DNA from: Sweltsa coloradensis
Taxonomy: Eukaryota > Arthropoda > Insecta > Plecoptera > Chloroperlidae
Direction: 5' to 3'
Assembly (NCBI GenBank): GCA_024449915.1
Contig: JAMZAV010000786.1
Location: 186,001 to 250,000, forward strand
DNA length: 64,000 nt
Within the stretch, counting starts at the first letter, position 1. Each line of letters starts with the position of its first letter. Both the position numbers and the translations under genes were made by a program. Positions 1 through 13,200 of this stretch are shown here, piece by piece. The notes below the pieces were generated by a model. The model worked only from the letters and a program-made list of their open reading frames with translations, was not told the origin of the DNA and made no database searches.

Positions 1-1055
1 AGCCCTGCATTGCATTTGTATCTCAACTCCACATAATTTTTCGCTCGCTTGTTAGTTACACATTCAGCAGAATATCTTTATTTTTGTGCATAACACAGAA
101 CACAACATTTAAACTGACCGCCATTTCTCGGAGTTAAAGGGTGTTAGCGGTCCTTTTCTTGGCTAGAATTGCTAGATCAGCGGCTGATCACTAGAACGCT
201 TTGCTAGAGCTTAGCGAATGTAGCCGATTGACATTGGAACGCATCGCTAAGAGGGACGACATCGGGTACTCGAGTCGACTCCATTTTCAAGGAGTCGACC
301 CAATTTTTTTTTTTTTTTTTTTTTTAATTTTTTTAATGATAAATTGAATGAGATTGCACTTGTTGTTCGTTAGTCGTTATCTTATCTCAACACGTAAACA
401 TAAAAATCAGCGAGAGTCTTGCCGGGCCAAGAGACAAGCAAGCTAGCGGGTGGAGTTAGTTTATTGGGATTTTAGGGCACAAAACATTAAAGTTAACAGT
501 GCCATCGAGGGTGGGGGGGGGGGGGTGGGGTGAACGGCCGGACAGCGTTGTGCAACTAGAGTAGTGGGCTAAAATAACTTTTTGCAAAAAAAAATCAAAA
601 TTTTTTATTTGTTTATTATTTATTTTTTTTTTTAATTGCGGATCGGGGAGTCGACTCCTACCCGGTTCCAAAGGCTCCGGAGTCGACTCCAATATTAACT
701 ACCGATGTCATCACTAATCGCTAAGCTAACTAATCTAGTGGCCGATTTCTGGCACGCGAATTATGTCATTATGGCTTCCGGTTTTGTTTGTGTCAGTGAT
801 CAAAGCCATGTTCTAACATGGAGCTTCTAGCCATCCTTGGTCCTACTTGTTTGACATTATTTTTATCTTTAATGTTTCTTTCACTGACAAACCATTCTAA
901 ACAAATATGGCTGTAACCATGGGCCCCAGGGCTGTCCAAAGTTGGGAAAAATAGATTTTTTTCAGGATTAGGAAAAGAACAGTGCCACCCTTTGGGATAA
1001 CTATGTATTTGGGCCTAAATGTAGGTGATATATAACGTGTGTTTTTGTTGTCCAG
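1..1055. other. Intron upstream of first visible RALGAPB exon
   Basis: Apart from the hAT element at 251-716, I see no exon or recognisable feature. The 5' half of the gene must lie further left. Confidence 0.6.
251..716. mobile_element. hAT non-autonomous element (GGAGTCGACTCC family), copy 1
   Basis: 466 bp flanked by an exact 8-bp duplication, atcgctaa (243-250 and 717-724). The ends are imperfect inverted repeats (gagggacgacatcggg at left; ccgatgtcatcacta at right). Both ends carry copies of the palindrome GGAGTCGACTCC or its half. The middle holds poly-T and poly-G runs and no coding sequence. Confidence 0.93.
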
Positions 1056-1240
1056 GTTTACTTGGCTCGCTTCTACATAGCAGTGGCTCGCGGCCTGGCA
1101 TCGGGTGGGGATACTCTGGCTGCAATCCTACTCAATTCACCTGACCTCTTGAGACTGGATCTTGATGGCGTACAGACATTGCTTCCTAATGTAGTCGCTG
1201 CCTTGGAACTGGTGCTACCGGACCGAGACCTGACGCTCAA
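1056..1240 (+). CDS. RALGAPB: RALGAPB exon a (first in window)
   Basis: The acceptor is tccag ending at 1055 and the donor is gtaagt from 1241. The exon begins on a codon boundary (Val-Tyr-Leu-Ala-Arg-Phe) and ends with two bases of a Lys codon (phase 2). It encodes a helical segment containing [13 protein letters not shown] and [10 protein letters not shown], which matches the RALGAPB pattern of LNS, a D-L pair and a VLPDRE-like motif. An in-frame TTG at 1062 could look like a start, but the acceptor and the homology upstream show that this is an internal exon. Confidence 0.9.
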
Positions 1241-4200
1241 GTAAGTAACCAGGTTTCTTACAATAAACCCTTGGTAGTGCGAAATCGGCTTTTAGGAATT
1301 CCGTCATAATGCATACCAGTAAGCTATTCGGATTTAAAAGCAAAGTGGCTGACATCTGGTGAGCGAAGCACGAACCCGCCGGAGTAGCATTGCGTTGCGA
1401 TATGGCCGCTTATAAGTATGTTTTCCTATGGCACTTGCAATGGATCACGACTGAAATAAACACTCAATAAAGACAAAACTACACCACCAATTTATGAAAT
1501 TGAGTTTGTAAGTCTAGTGGAATATCTGTAACCACATCGTATACATCCTAGGTAGGAAACAAATAATGAAAATAAGCGTGAAAGTTGAACGTCGGGGACG
1601 AGAACATTTGAAGTAACCCAGAGTCGGTTTAATCGGATAAAAAATATTGTAGGGGACGTTGAAATAGTATTAGATTATATTTAAACTATCTTTGAATGAA
1701 ATAAAATGGTAAGATTGTTAAAAACACGTGATGATGGAGCATCAGCTTGTAATAAGTTCGTTCATTTCTAAGCCTACAAGTGGGGGTGTATACACACAGC
1801 TCTCAATGTAGGATGTTTTAGTCAGTTAAATCGTGAAAAAATACTCTAGGTGACGTTTAATAGTGTAAGATTATACTAAAACTATCTATGAATGAAATAA
1901 AATTGCAATATTGTTAAAGACATGCGATGATCGAGCATCACCTTGTCATAAGGTCGTTCATTTCTAGGCCTATAAGTGGGCGTGTGTACACACACCACAT
2001 CAATCATTTTGTTTGATATTTTGAGCCTGCTCGCTCTATATTATTATATATTTATTATATATTATATTATTTCTATATTTAAATGTTTCGAAAAAAATAC
2101 AAAAATACAAAAATCCAAAAAAAAAAAAAAACGGAGCCCCTTAAGTTAGTGATGACATCGATTCCAAAAAGTTAGAATCGATCATTGTGACCTAAAAATC
2201 GATTCAGAGTCGATTCCAACAAAAATAATTTTGTATGCACTGTCATTTTGGTGGACTATTTCCGCGGAGCAATATACGCGCCGTTATTTCCGCGGTCTAT
2301 TCCGTGAAGCCCGTGACGCGCGCATTGCGTTGACTGTTTGATGACTGTTCCGCCTACCGCACGCGTAATATTCAGTCTGGACCGGCACCTCCACCAAAAC
2401 TGGACCGGCACCTCACCATCCCTTACATTTTGCACTCTAAACGGTTCAATTTCGCGAGTTAATACGCGTTTTGACCAGTTTCATACAATTTCGTTCGTTA
2501 TTTCGCGCTATACATGAGATTTCGCAAATTTCGCGATTTCAAAATGTGTTTTTTCCATCTCTAAATGATGTATTCGTCGACAATATTACATTTTACGCAC
2601 TAAAAAGGACATTAAAAAAAATTCGCAAATTTCGTTATCACCATTTTTCACTACCTCTACCAATTATATTACGCCCTGGAGAAAAGATTCTGATAACAAT
2701 TTTGAGCACGAAATTGTTTCTCAGACAGATCTAGGCGTTCCGTAGGAGGGCTAGGCCCTAGCTGCGAGTTTCCGAGTTTAGCACCACCAACGACATACGT
2801 TAGGTTACGGGAAACAGCTTTTCCGAATAAATGGGTTAACGAAATGGCTGTAGGTCTAGTCTATTAGAAATTACACGGATGCAAGTAAAATATTTCTATA
2901 ATTTGTCACACATGGCCGGATTTATCTAGTTTTGTAGAAATCAAATCGGGACCGATCGGGAAAAGTAGGCCTAAATTGACTCTTCGGAAAAGGAAATAAA
3001 ATATATTTCAATGAGTTGCAGGATAACTTTGAACATCACAACAGGCTAACTAATGTCATAACATTAATTTACATCCTAATTACATGTCACAACATTCACC
3101 AACGATTGATTATTGAGCATTCAAATCGTCAGTTTATACACAGCTGCTTAGGGAAGGACTACTCCTAATGCTACTCCGGCCGACCATGATGCACGTTACG
3201 CCCACCGACAGTGCTGCCCCTGGATTTCACTTTAAACGCGTATGCCCAGCCATATTAATAGAGACCATGTTTAAAAAATTGGATATTACAAATTTCATGT
3301 ATTACGTACTTCGAACTCATTTTGTATGCCGTGGATGGTAATAATATAGAAAGTTAGCTGTTTAATACAAACTAATAATTTAAATTTTTAAGCACGCCCA
3401 GAAATATTAAAATAATTTTGTATGTTCAAGTTGAGTAATCCTATCCAGTTTTTATTGGAAACCAAATGTTCTTTGTTCTGGTGGACATATTTGTTCGCCT
3501 AGAATGTGATTATCCGGGTTTTCCCAACCCTGCCTATTCGTCGAGACAGCAGTGGCCCGCAAGTTTTAGCCATCAAGTGTTGTTGTAATTGCTTTGTTTA
3601 TGGTTCAATCCATCAGATGATGATGTAGTGTGGATTTATTTTGAATGTTGTAGTAAAATAAAACACATCGTGTTGTTTGGGTAGGTAGTTAAGTAGGCAC
3701 CTAAATAATATACGTAACTGTCGGTATCCAATCCATATAAAATGGAAAAGTGCAAAGATATTTCAAAGAGTCAAAACTCCCCATATTTAGGCTATTCTGT
3801 TTGTTTACATTCATTGTCTGTGGTTGAGGTCAGATAGCTTTGCCACATTTTCAGGCCACTTTTAGTTAATTTTTGTCTACCATATCGCGGAAATGACTTT
3901 AAGTCAAATTATATTTTAATTTGTAGGTGATTTTGGATGAACCACAGCACATTTAGTGTACGAAAGTGTCGTTATTTGCGCGCATACAAATGGTATAAGA
4001 TAGGAAATTAAATGTAATAATCAGGTTGGTAACATTGATTTTTAAGCACGAAAAGCGAGCGTTTCCATTTGACTCTGCCAGAAAAAATAGTCACTGTTTT
4101 TTTTGTTTGTTTTGTTTGTTTGTATGTTAACGTTCGAACGTAGGCTCGGATCGAGTTGAAATTTGGACCATCCGCAAGCTTCGATCTGGATTGAATGCCA

Positions 4201-7200
4201 TTAGTTTTGTGGCTAAATCGTTCAAAAAGTTACAAAGTTACATTAAAGTTAATCGAAAGTTTTTTTTCAAACTAAACGGCGATAAAATCTGAGGTGGCCA
4301 AATCATTTACCGTATTAACGCGCATATAGGCCGCAGGTATATTTAAAATTTTGAAGTTCAAAAACAGGGGTGCGGCCATTACGCGAGGGCAGCCTATATG
4401 ACTATACAAAGTCGAAAAAAAAAAATTATAATATGTAATTGTATCAATATTACGTACACATATGCGAGCAAGAGTAAAAAAAACTTATTTTAACGGTAAG
4501 TAATTAATTAAATAAGTCTTGTTCAACGTGTGAATACGTCCGCGGAATTGAAGATGTCCGCCCGCCGCCCATAAAATTCTCCGTTTCGCGGCAATGTATG
4601 CCTCGTCGGCCGGTCACGCATCCACCCGACGCCCGGCGCAAGGTCGCAGTTTCCTGATGGAAGATCGTAGGCTATCCGAGCTGGTTTCAGGCGCGCTTCT
4701 CTTGTTTTAATTGGACCGAAATGTTATGTTCTTTACATCTGAATGTCATCCTACAATGACGTAAGAATTGCACAGCGCGGTCGTCTTTGTGAGTGCTCGC
4801 CGCCGCCGCGACCTTGCTCGAAGACGGCGGACGAGAGAGAGAAAAAGATTAAATATGGCCTTGAAGTCGACATGATAGGCTATGGTTATGAAGAAATGGA
4901 CATTGTATGGGTGACAATGACGGTGACTGAAAATGCAATAGCCAACACGGAAGCATTTCTGAATGTGTTACGTCGGCTACCGGGCTGTGATGCGCTCGAC
5001 GACAAAGAAGTGGATTAATGGGCGAATGGAACTTGAAACTAAACATCCATTCAAGAGCCGACAGACGCGGAGATAAATAACCGTCCCCCCCACCCCTCCC
5101 ACGCCACTAAATACGTATCGCCTAGCTCACTATCAATTGGCGTCGGGCCAAGACTCTCGCTGTGTTGTTTTGTTTACGTTATGAATGAGATTAGATAACG
5201 AAACCCGTCTGTTTTATTGTAAACACTCTCGACACTTCAATCCAAGCAATGCCAGCTGTGTTAGTGTCTGACGTTGTGTGAGCCGTGCGACCTTGCACAC
5301 GGAAAGTAAACACTCTAGAATAACATTGCATTAAAATAAAATGGTTTATTTATTTACATGCTCGTTTGCATGTTCATTGCCTGTTTTGCGATGAGTTGTT
5401 TCATTCCTAAAGGATTTGCTGGCTAAAATAACAAGTGCGGCCAATACAACATGCAAAGTACTTTTTAAAATTTGCATGGTCAAAACTGGGGTGCGGCCAT
5501 TACGCGAGGGCGGCCTTTATGCGCGTAAATACGGTAGGTCCGGTCACGAATATGTTAATTTTATTTTGATCCAATTATTAGTGTAGATGGAAATTACATT
5601 TTAACAAAAGTAACGTTACCATGGTAACAAAAAGTCGCATGAGGTTTCTGGCCACTATGCACTGCCACCTAGAAGTAATCAAAATACTGTCGAGGAAGCA
5701 GTGTATTAGTTGTTACCAAAGAGTTAATAGTTTTCCCAAGGAAATGATGTCAAAGTCCTCTAGATGGCGGTGGATTTTATCGACAAAGTAAAGGTATGTC
5801 CACGGTTTTATCCAAATACCTTGGCAATAATAAATAATATTGAAAACATGGCCCCGTGGACAGCGAACATCACAAATTTTAAAATTTAAAAAAAAATGTG
5901 CAATGTTGGTCTAGCTATAGCACGTGCTCGCTTATCAACGCGTCCAACTGAGCGATTCCTAGTTTTAGCAATAATTGTTTTAAAGCTCATTTTCAAGAAT
6001 GGGGCGGAGAGGTCTCCTGCGAGGGGGTACTCGAAGTGTGTCCTCGAAAGAGGTCGCTCCTGACGGCATATCGAGAGGACCACAAAAATTTGCAAAAGAA
6101 CCCGTTTGTAAAAAAAGATCGGGGTAAGGTCGCACAAGGTTAGATAGTACCAAAATTGTTTTGTTTTAATGCATTGTTGTTGTAATATTACTATTTCAAA
6201 TATTTACTTAACTGTAGTTCATTGTTGTGTCTGCATCTATTTAATTAGATTTATTTAGTTGTCCTCCTTTGTAAATCAGTTTTTTAACTGAATAGGATAG
6301 ACATTAAATAAATAAATGAAATAAAATAAAAAATAAAAAGGTATGGACACGTATGGAAACGGTGAAGAATGTTCGATTGCTTCGACCTGGGAACTTCGGA
6401 TTGGAAAAATCTGAAACGTAGCGACGATGAGAGTGTTTGTTTCGATTTTCAGACACCCATCTGTCCGGCAAGTATTTTTCAGTACCCTCCAAAAAGTGGC
6501 CTAAACGTGACCACCTATCGGACCTAGGCTCGAGCGACTTTTCCGGGGACCACACGGTGATGAAAACCCAAGAGATTACTCCGACAAGAGTGTCCTGATA
6601 GATTTTCAGATCGCTATCTCGTCAGCAAGTGCCTCTTTTGTACCCCACGTGATGAGTAGCCGCCCGGCAGTGTCCGCCCAGCAGTGTCTGCCCGGCAGTA
6701 TCCGCCGCCGGCCTCGCGTGCATGTATTGCAAGTTGCAGGAGGGTTTTGAGCAGAAGGTTGATGAACGCTGTCGGGAGGTTTCCCCGCGAGGTTGAGGTG
6801 GAGCCACACGTTGGGTAGTGGCAATAATTATTAGTAGTAGTTTTTAAACGAGTTTTCGGTACTAGAAAATACCTTTTTGCTAACAGAAATCTAATCTGTT
6901 ATGTACAAGAAATAAAATTTTAAAGCCAGTATGTCTTGTTGTTTTCTTCACTAGAGGTCAACATTTGCCTGGAAAATGTCAGGGAAAAGAAAATGTAAAA
7001 TCATAGTGTATATATGGGGTTTAATCACATCTAATGGTTTCTTAATACAATTTAAGACGGTTGCAATTCAGAATAAAACATGCCAATTCAAACAATTGAT
7101 CTCATTCAGAAATGCTTAGCCCTATAAGCATGCTGATAATGATAGAAAAATATTAATCTCCTGTAAACAAATTATGTAACAAATGAATTAAGAGTAATCT

Positions 7201-10200
7201 ATGTATTATGACTAAAAGTTAACTTTTCGTGCTTTCGTCGTTGCAAATTCCGAAATGGCGTGCGACATGGCGATGTTTCTCGCCATTTTTAAACTCTACG
7301 TCTTAGATACGGGCGTACTCTACAAAAGGTTAACAAAGGATTGAAATAGTCTACCAAAAAATTCATCCATTGATTAACAAGACTGAAATAACCGTTCGCG
7401 AAGCGCCCTAGTGATAGAAACTTACAATTAAATTAAAACGTATTTCTGAAACATGGTTAATATTGATTAGCCCTTATAGTCGTTTTCATCATCTTCATTT
7501 TGGCGCCCACTGGGCTCACTTCTGGCGCCCCTGAAACTTAGCGCCCTGTGCGACGGCACAGGTCGCATGCCCCTTAATCCGGCCCTGGAAACAAGTTCTG
7601 GTGCTATTTAAAAAAAAGTATTTTGTATGATAGTGGATAATTTAGCTATGTATTCTTGCTGACCCAAGTGAATCAGGGGACTGATATAAAACACCTGTAT
7701 TGAACAACTCTTGTGCTCGTATCTTGTTGTTTTCATGTCTCAATCCAATCTATGGATCAAAAGGTTAGGCCTACATTTATTTGTAGATGAGAACAGCAGC
7801 TGGCTGCCATATTGGATAGTGGGATGTGTGGAAAGAAAGTTCCCGTCCTACCCTTGATGTTTGGGGCTTACGTAGAGATTGATACTGGGCTTGATTGATC
7901 TTTATTGTTTTAGTGTCCTTCATCTGCCAGAAGAGTCGCAGCCGTATGAAATGCGTTGTGGATTAAGGTACTATTACTCCGACTTTAGTCTTCAGTTTCC
8001 CCTTTAAAATACTATTTCTATGTGAGTTGTCTTAAAGAATGTGAGCAATGCATTATTTTTATCCTATTAAGTAGGGTTGTCGTTCGACACACATACACAT
8101 ATATATATATATATATGTTATGACGAAGGTTTTCGTAGACCGATTCTGATGTAGTATCGGGTTTTGGGGTTTTTGTCCACATGTAGTGTTTATTAGGTAC
8201 ATACCTTTTAAAACAACGTTTCGCCGGAATGTCCTCCGGCATCTTCAGGTTTTTTTGACAGGACTCTCCTTCCTCTTCGATGGGCGAGCACGGACTGTCA
8301 ACATAGACAGTCCGTCCACATCCCGGTCCTCCGGCATCTTCAGGTTTTTTTGACAGGACCGGGCTTGCTTCTCTAGCACGGACTGTCTATGTTGACAGTC
8401 CGTGCTCGCCCATCGAAGAGGAAGGAGAGTCCTGTCAAAAAAACCTGAAGATGCCGGAGGACATTCCGGCGAAACGTTGTTTTAAAAGGTATGTACCTAA
8501 TTAACACTACACGTGGACGAAAACCCCAAAACCCGATACTACATATATATATATATATGCACACATTGTCTTATTTTCGGGAAGTCCGTGTGGTTTTATT
8601 ACTAGGAAGCTTCGCAAACGCTTTTTCAGGCGCTTTGTTGGATGAGCGTAATTTTTTTTTAAACAAAAAAAAAGCGTAAAATTGCTATGTTCATGAGAAA
8701 TTATTTTTCGATTGTGCTCAAACTTCACACCAATATATTAATTCATAAAATTCAGGTTCAGGTTGTGTAAAAAAATTATTTCAATCGGATAAAGCATGTA
8801 GGTGTTATAAGTCGAAGAAATGTTTAAAAAAAGCGAAAAATTGCAATTTTCATGAGAAATTATTTTTCAATTGCGCTCAAATTTCACACCAATATAGTAA
8901 TTCATAACATTAGGGTTCTGTGAAATAATCATTACAATCGGATAAAGCATGTAGGTGTTATAAGTCGAAGAAATGTTTTAAAAATTTTAAAAAATCGTAA
9001 AATTGCAATTTTCATAAGAAATAATTTTTCGGTTGCGCTTAAATTTTACACGAATATATTAATTCATAAAATGTAGGTTCTGGGAAAAATTCATCAAAAT
9101 CGGATAAAGCATGTAGGTGTTATAAGTCGAAGAAAGTTTTTAAAAATCGAAAAAATTTGTAAATTTGCGATTTTCATGAGAAATAATTTTTTGATTGCGC
9201 TAAAAAAAAGTGGCAGTTCTAAGTTCAGAGATTTCGAAGGCCTCCAAAAAGTTTCATCGCAATTTGAGTATCGGTTTAGCCGGAATCGTGTTAACAGACA
9301 GACAAAAATACAAAAAAAGGAATTAAAGAAAAAAAAAACATTTCGGATTTTTTTCTCCAGTGTAGTGAAATGGAATCTTCGCTTCGCTCGCTACACTCAT
9401 TCAATTGCACTTAATTGCCCAACTTTAGAGCTGCTTACTGTTAGTGATTGGAATTAGTAAATATAAGCTTGAATTTCAGAATTATATTCTGAAGTTTGTC
9501 CAGGTAGCCTATCTATTTTTTCTTCCATTGAACAACTGGTAAGCCTAGGATCGATATGGAAGGATGGTATGTTTACCCGGGGACATAATTAAATCAAAGG
9601 CGTCTGGACATTGTGTGGCAACTCTCTGTGCACTTGATTTGTATTGCCTTGTGAACTGCAGCAATCAACGTAAATAAAAAACATGGATGCTACCACAAAA
9701 GGAAAATTCATTATTGACCATAGGAACTATCAAGCCTAGAAGAAATATAATATGGAACGTAAAGAGAGCATTAGATATCGATACCTAGGCCAAGGCATAG
9801 CATTAAGTCCAGGCCTTAGTTCTTACCTTTGCATTAGTTTCCAATTTATTTCAATTAATTCTATCTAAACAGTCAACCAGCGGTCACTAACCAGAGTTTG
9901 TTTTCTGTTTTTGTTTTTATAAAAAGTAATTTTTCTTCTATCTGCCTTCTAGATACTGACTATTTTGCTGACCAAGAGTCTTTCAAAGCCCCCTAAATAA
10001 TATTAATAACTTCAAATAGTCTAGGGGGCTTACATCGATCGGTAATGCAGTTCACAAGGCGATACAAATCACGTGCACAGAGAGTTGACCATGGGATGTC
10101 GGCAAAAAAGGTATCTTCCAGACGTCTTGATTTGAAAGTGTCCCCGGGTGTACAACTATCTTCAAAGGTTTTTCAAAAATATTTATACATAATCTTCTTT

Positions 10201-13200
10201 CCTAGATCAACGTGGGTGGGTAAAGCGGAGCTGCGCCGTGCTTCAATCCAGCTACTTCTATCTATGGTGGTATTACCTCTTCACTTCCAAAACTTGTTAA
10301 TCAAGGAAGCTGGCATTACATTCGCCTCCCTCAAACCCCGCCTTGTCAACCTCCTCATCAATGCTCTTCAAGTTGAACAAGATGCTCAGAATGCTCAGAT
10401 GTTGTTAGGTGAGTGTTACTTAATGCTGGCATAACATTCGCTTCCTGTTTGGCATGATAACAGTTGACACTTACGGTACCAAAAGTCACTGAATTCGCGT
10501 GAGTCGTAGAATCAACACGTGTTTATGAAATAATCTTTGAACAATTACTGGTTTGTCATGTGGTTATTACAGTTGTCAAGTGGTGAAGCCTAGGACTATG
10601 TTAAAAGTACCACATCCCGTCCAGTGGTAGGGTAATATCCCCGACCATGCGAATATGCAAATAACCCAGCCAGAGCCTGGCCATCACGGCCTCACATCGG
10701 CGTGCACCCACTCGGACACCTTCCTTTCCTACCCTCGGGCTTATTCTGCCTTTCCTCCCTACTCCGGTTCTTTTTAAAAACTCGGTGTTCCACGTGATAT
10801 CCCTACTTGCTTCTACCACCACCCTCAACTCGCTATCGCATTCACCTTAAGAAAACTGCTCTGTTGATTCGTTAGCCCTGTCAGTCTCGACTTTGACCTT
10901 GATATTTTAGAGCGAGCCTAGCGAGCGTCTCCACTTGACTCTTATGGCTCGAATGTCTGTTTTGTTTTGTTTTTGGTTCGTTTGTTTTTTTTTTTTTTGT
11001 TTTTTGTTTTTTTTTTTTTCTGTTACTGCTTTGGTACAGGTCGCACCGTTTCTCTGATCGATATGACATTTTTCACACATGTACATACCACCTAGGCGGG
11101 TTGCTGTATAGTTTTTGAACAAAATCCGATCGTTGTTCCGATCGTTATGAAATTTTGCAGGGTCAATAAATACAACATTCTCTCCTATTTTACAAATTTT
11201 CAGCTAAATCGGTCAAGACCTTAAAGACTTATTGGTATGTAACATTATGGGAATGTCGTACTCGGGTCGTTGTTGCACGTACCGGTGCTCGCTCAACAAC
11301 GCGACGGGACTTTAGCGTTTTCCTAGTATCTTACTCTGTGCAGCTTTACCAGCTTTTGGTATCTTCCACCCCTCTCAGTTCCCCCGTTGCTCCTCGGCAC
11401 GTAGACCATGGCCACAGTTAGACTAGCTGATCATTGAGGGGAAACTAATTAATTCCAATGATAAACTCATACAACGTTATTTAGATAGGCAAAATCTGAA
11501 CTAAAGATTCAAATTTCTTCTTTAATATACTTCATCATAACCTTTCATAACCAACAATCCTAAGTTACCAACGGGTTTACGTATTTATCTACTTAACTGA
11601 TCTGAAAAATGTTGTTCTGTCTTAATTAGCTAATTATAGCAATTATTCCCCTTACTCTCACTTACAGCATTACCTTTCAACCACTAATGTTTTGATTTGA
11701 TGCTCCGGATCTTAATTAAGCCTTGGGGTTACATTCACGAATATTAATTGGGTTAATTGAATTAATTATCTAATTTAGCATATGATTACTCAAATATTGA
11801 TTTTATATAGTAACGAGCTGGTCGCCACCGCAGCCAACAGGCATTTAATTTATAAATAATTTGCCTCCACCAGATTGGTTGACAGAACAATCAGCCTAGA
11901 TGATAGTATACTTGCTTTTTAACGAAAGGATATTATTATACGTTACCCTTATTGAAAGAGTAGTCAAATATAACTGTCTAGGAGAACTGGCAGGTGGTTT
12001 CAAAGTATGAGGCAATCTTAAACTACACTAACATTTTAACTAGCCTGTTTTGTTGAAAAAAAAATATGAGGGTGGTGACGAGAATGGATCTCTGGTAATG
12101 TAGTGCCAGAAGGGCTTAAAGCTGTGTGTGTGTGTGTGTGTGTGTGGCTCGTTGGTCTTGTTGTTAGCGTATCTGCTTCCAAGGCAGAAGGTCCAGGGTT
12201 CGATTCCCGCTTAAGTCAGAAGTTTTTTAACTTCTGATTTTGACTTAAGTCCATCAGTTCTAGTCTTAGGAGTTTGTAAACGGTGACTTTGGAGCCGTCC
12301 TAGCAACGAAGCACATAATAAATTTCAAAGTTGTTCTGAATCGGCCTTGTTGATTCTGGCGTTGATTCGCGGGTGTTCGCACTGTCCATACCACTGATTG
12401 CTATATTTCCTATTAAAAATATCGATCTTTGGTTGGTTATCGCTCACTCGTCGATTGCGTCGGGGCCTGCAGGGTTGGCTTGGTCGCTTTGATTTAAAGT
12501 CCCCCACTGAAAATCAGTTATATAACTGAGTGGGCAGACTCTAAATAAAATTTATTTATTTATTTATTTAAAGTGACTTTATATAATGGTTATCATGTTT
12601 ACATTACGGTACAGTCATCTTTTATAAAATGATTATAGAGCAATAATGAAATCCATTAAAGTCATTGACCCTCGTTTCAAGATATTTACGTACTTAATAC
12701 ATAATAAAGATGTTCTGACTTATCGCCTGATCGCTGGTTTGTTCGTGGTCTTGGTTTTAATATAGCACTGGAGTATAACTGCTTTGGTTATGACTACTTC
12801 TTCTCTCTTTGACAACTTGAGTTTGATAGCTCAGTATATATCTGATGGTAGCTAGGGCAACCTCCCCTTCTACCCATGTTTGTGTGTAATGTCCTGCCAT
12901 GTCTCTAGCTTTCTTAGCAGTCAGTGCTAAGAAAGCTAAGTTAGCAGTTAGCAGTCCCAAATAGTATAATGAAGTGATTAAACTGCTGCTGCACCCCTGT
13001 GGCCGCTAACAGTTAAAGACTATGCTACGGCCAGGTTCTGGGTGTCTTGTTTGGGAGGCGAAACATGAAGTGTTGGGCCTCACAGAGAGTCGGACTTAAG
13101 ACTAATCAGTCAATACACTATCAGAGCACATCGTCAGCCCCTCTGACGGACACAACGCGTCAGAGAACTGAGGCAACCCCGAGGTGAAACTAATGGAGAT

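Larger units (their letters stand above)
1241..10205. other. RALGAPB intron (9.0 kb)
   Basis: Filled by repeats listed separately (1621-1998, 4052-5970, 6140-6315, 8151-8543, 8650-9400). A solo hAT-like left end (tagtgatgacatcgattcc, 2147) with GAATCGATT motifs and a hAT-like right end near 2571 (tttttccatctcta) are seen without partners. Nothing recognisable at 2750-4040, 6320-8090 or 9400-10205. Confidence 0.7.

Noticed and set aside
1062..1244. A short independent gene starting at 1062
   Set aside because: It is an internal RALGAPB exon; homology and frame extend to the acceptor at 1055 and the end is a splice donor.
4743..5018. A host exon inside the TA-flanked element
   Set aside because: No recognised domain or splice sites; kept only as an unidentified frame in the element.
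12147..12219. A functional tRNA gene
   Set aside because: The anticodon arm and B box are good, but the acceptor ends do not pair convincingly and the sequence continues into a SINE body and tail.
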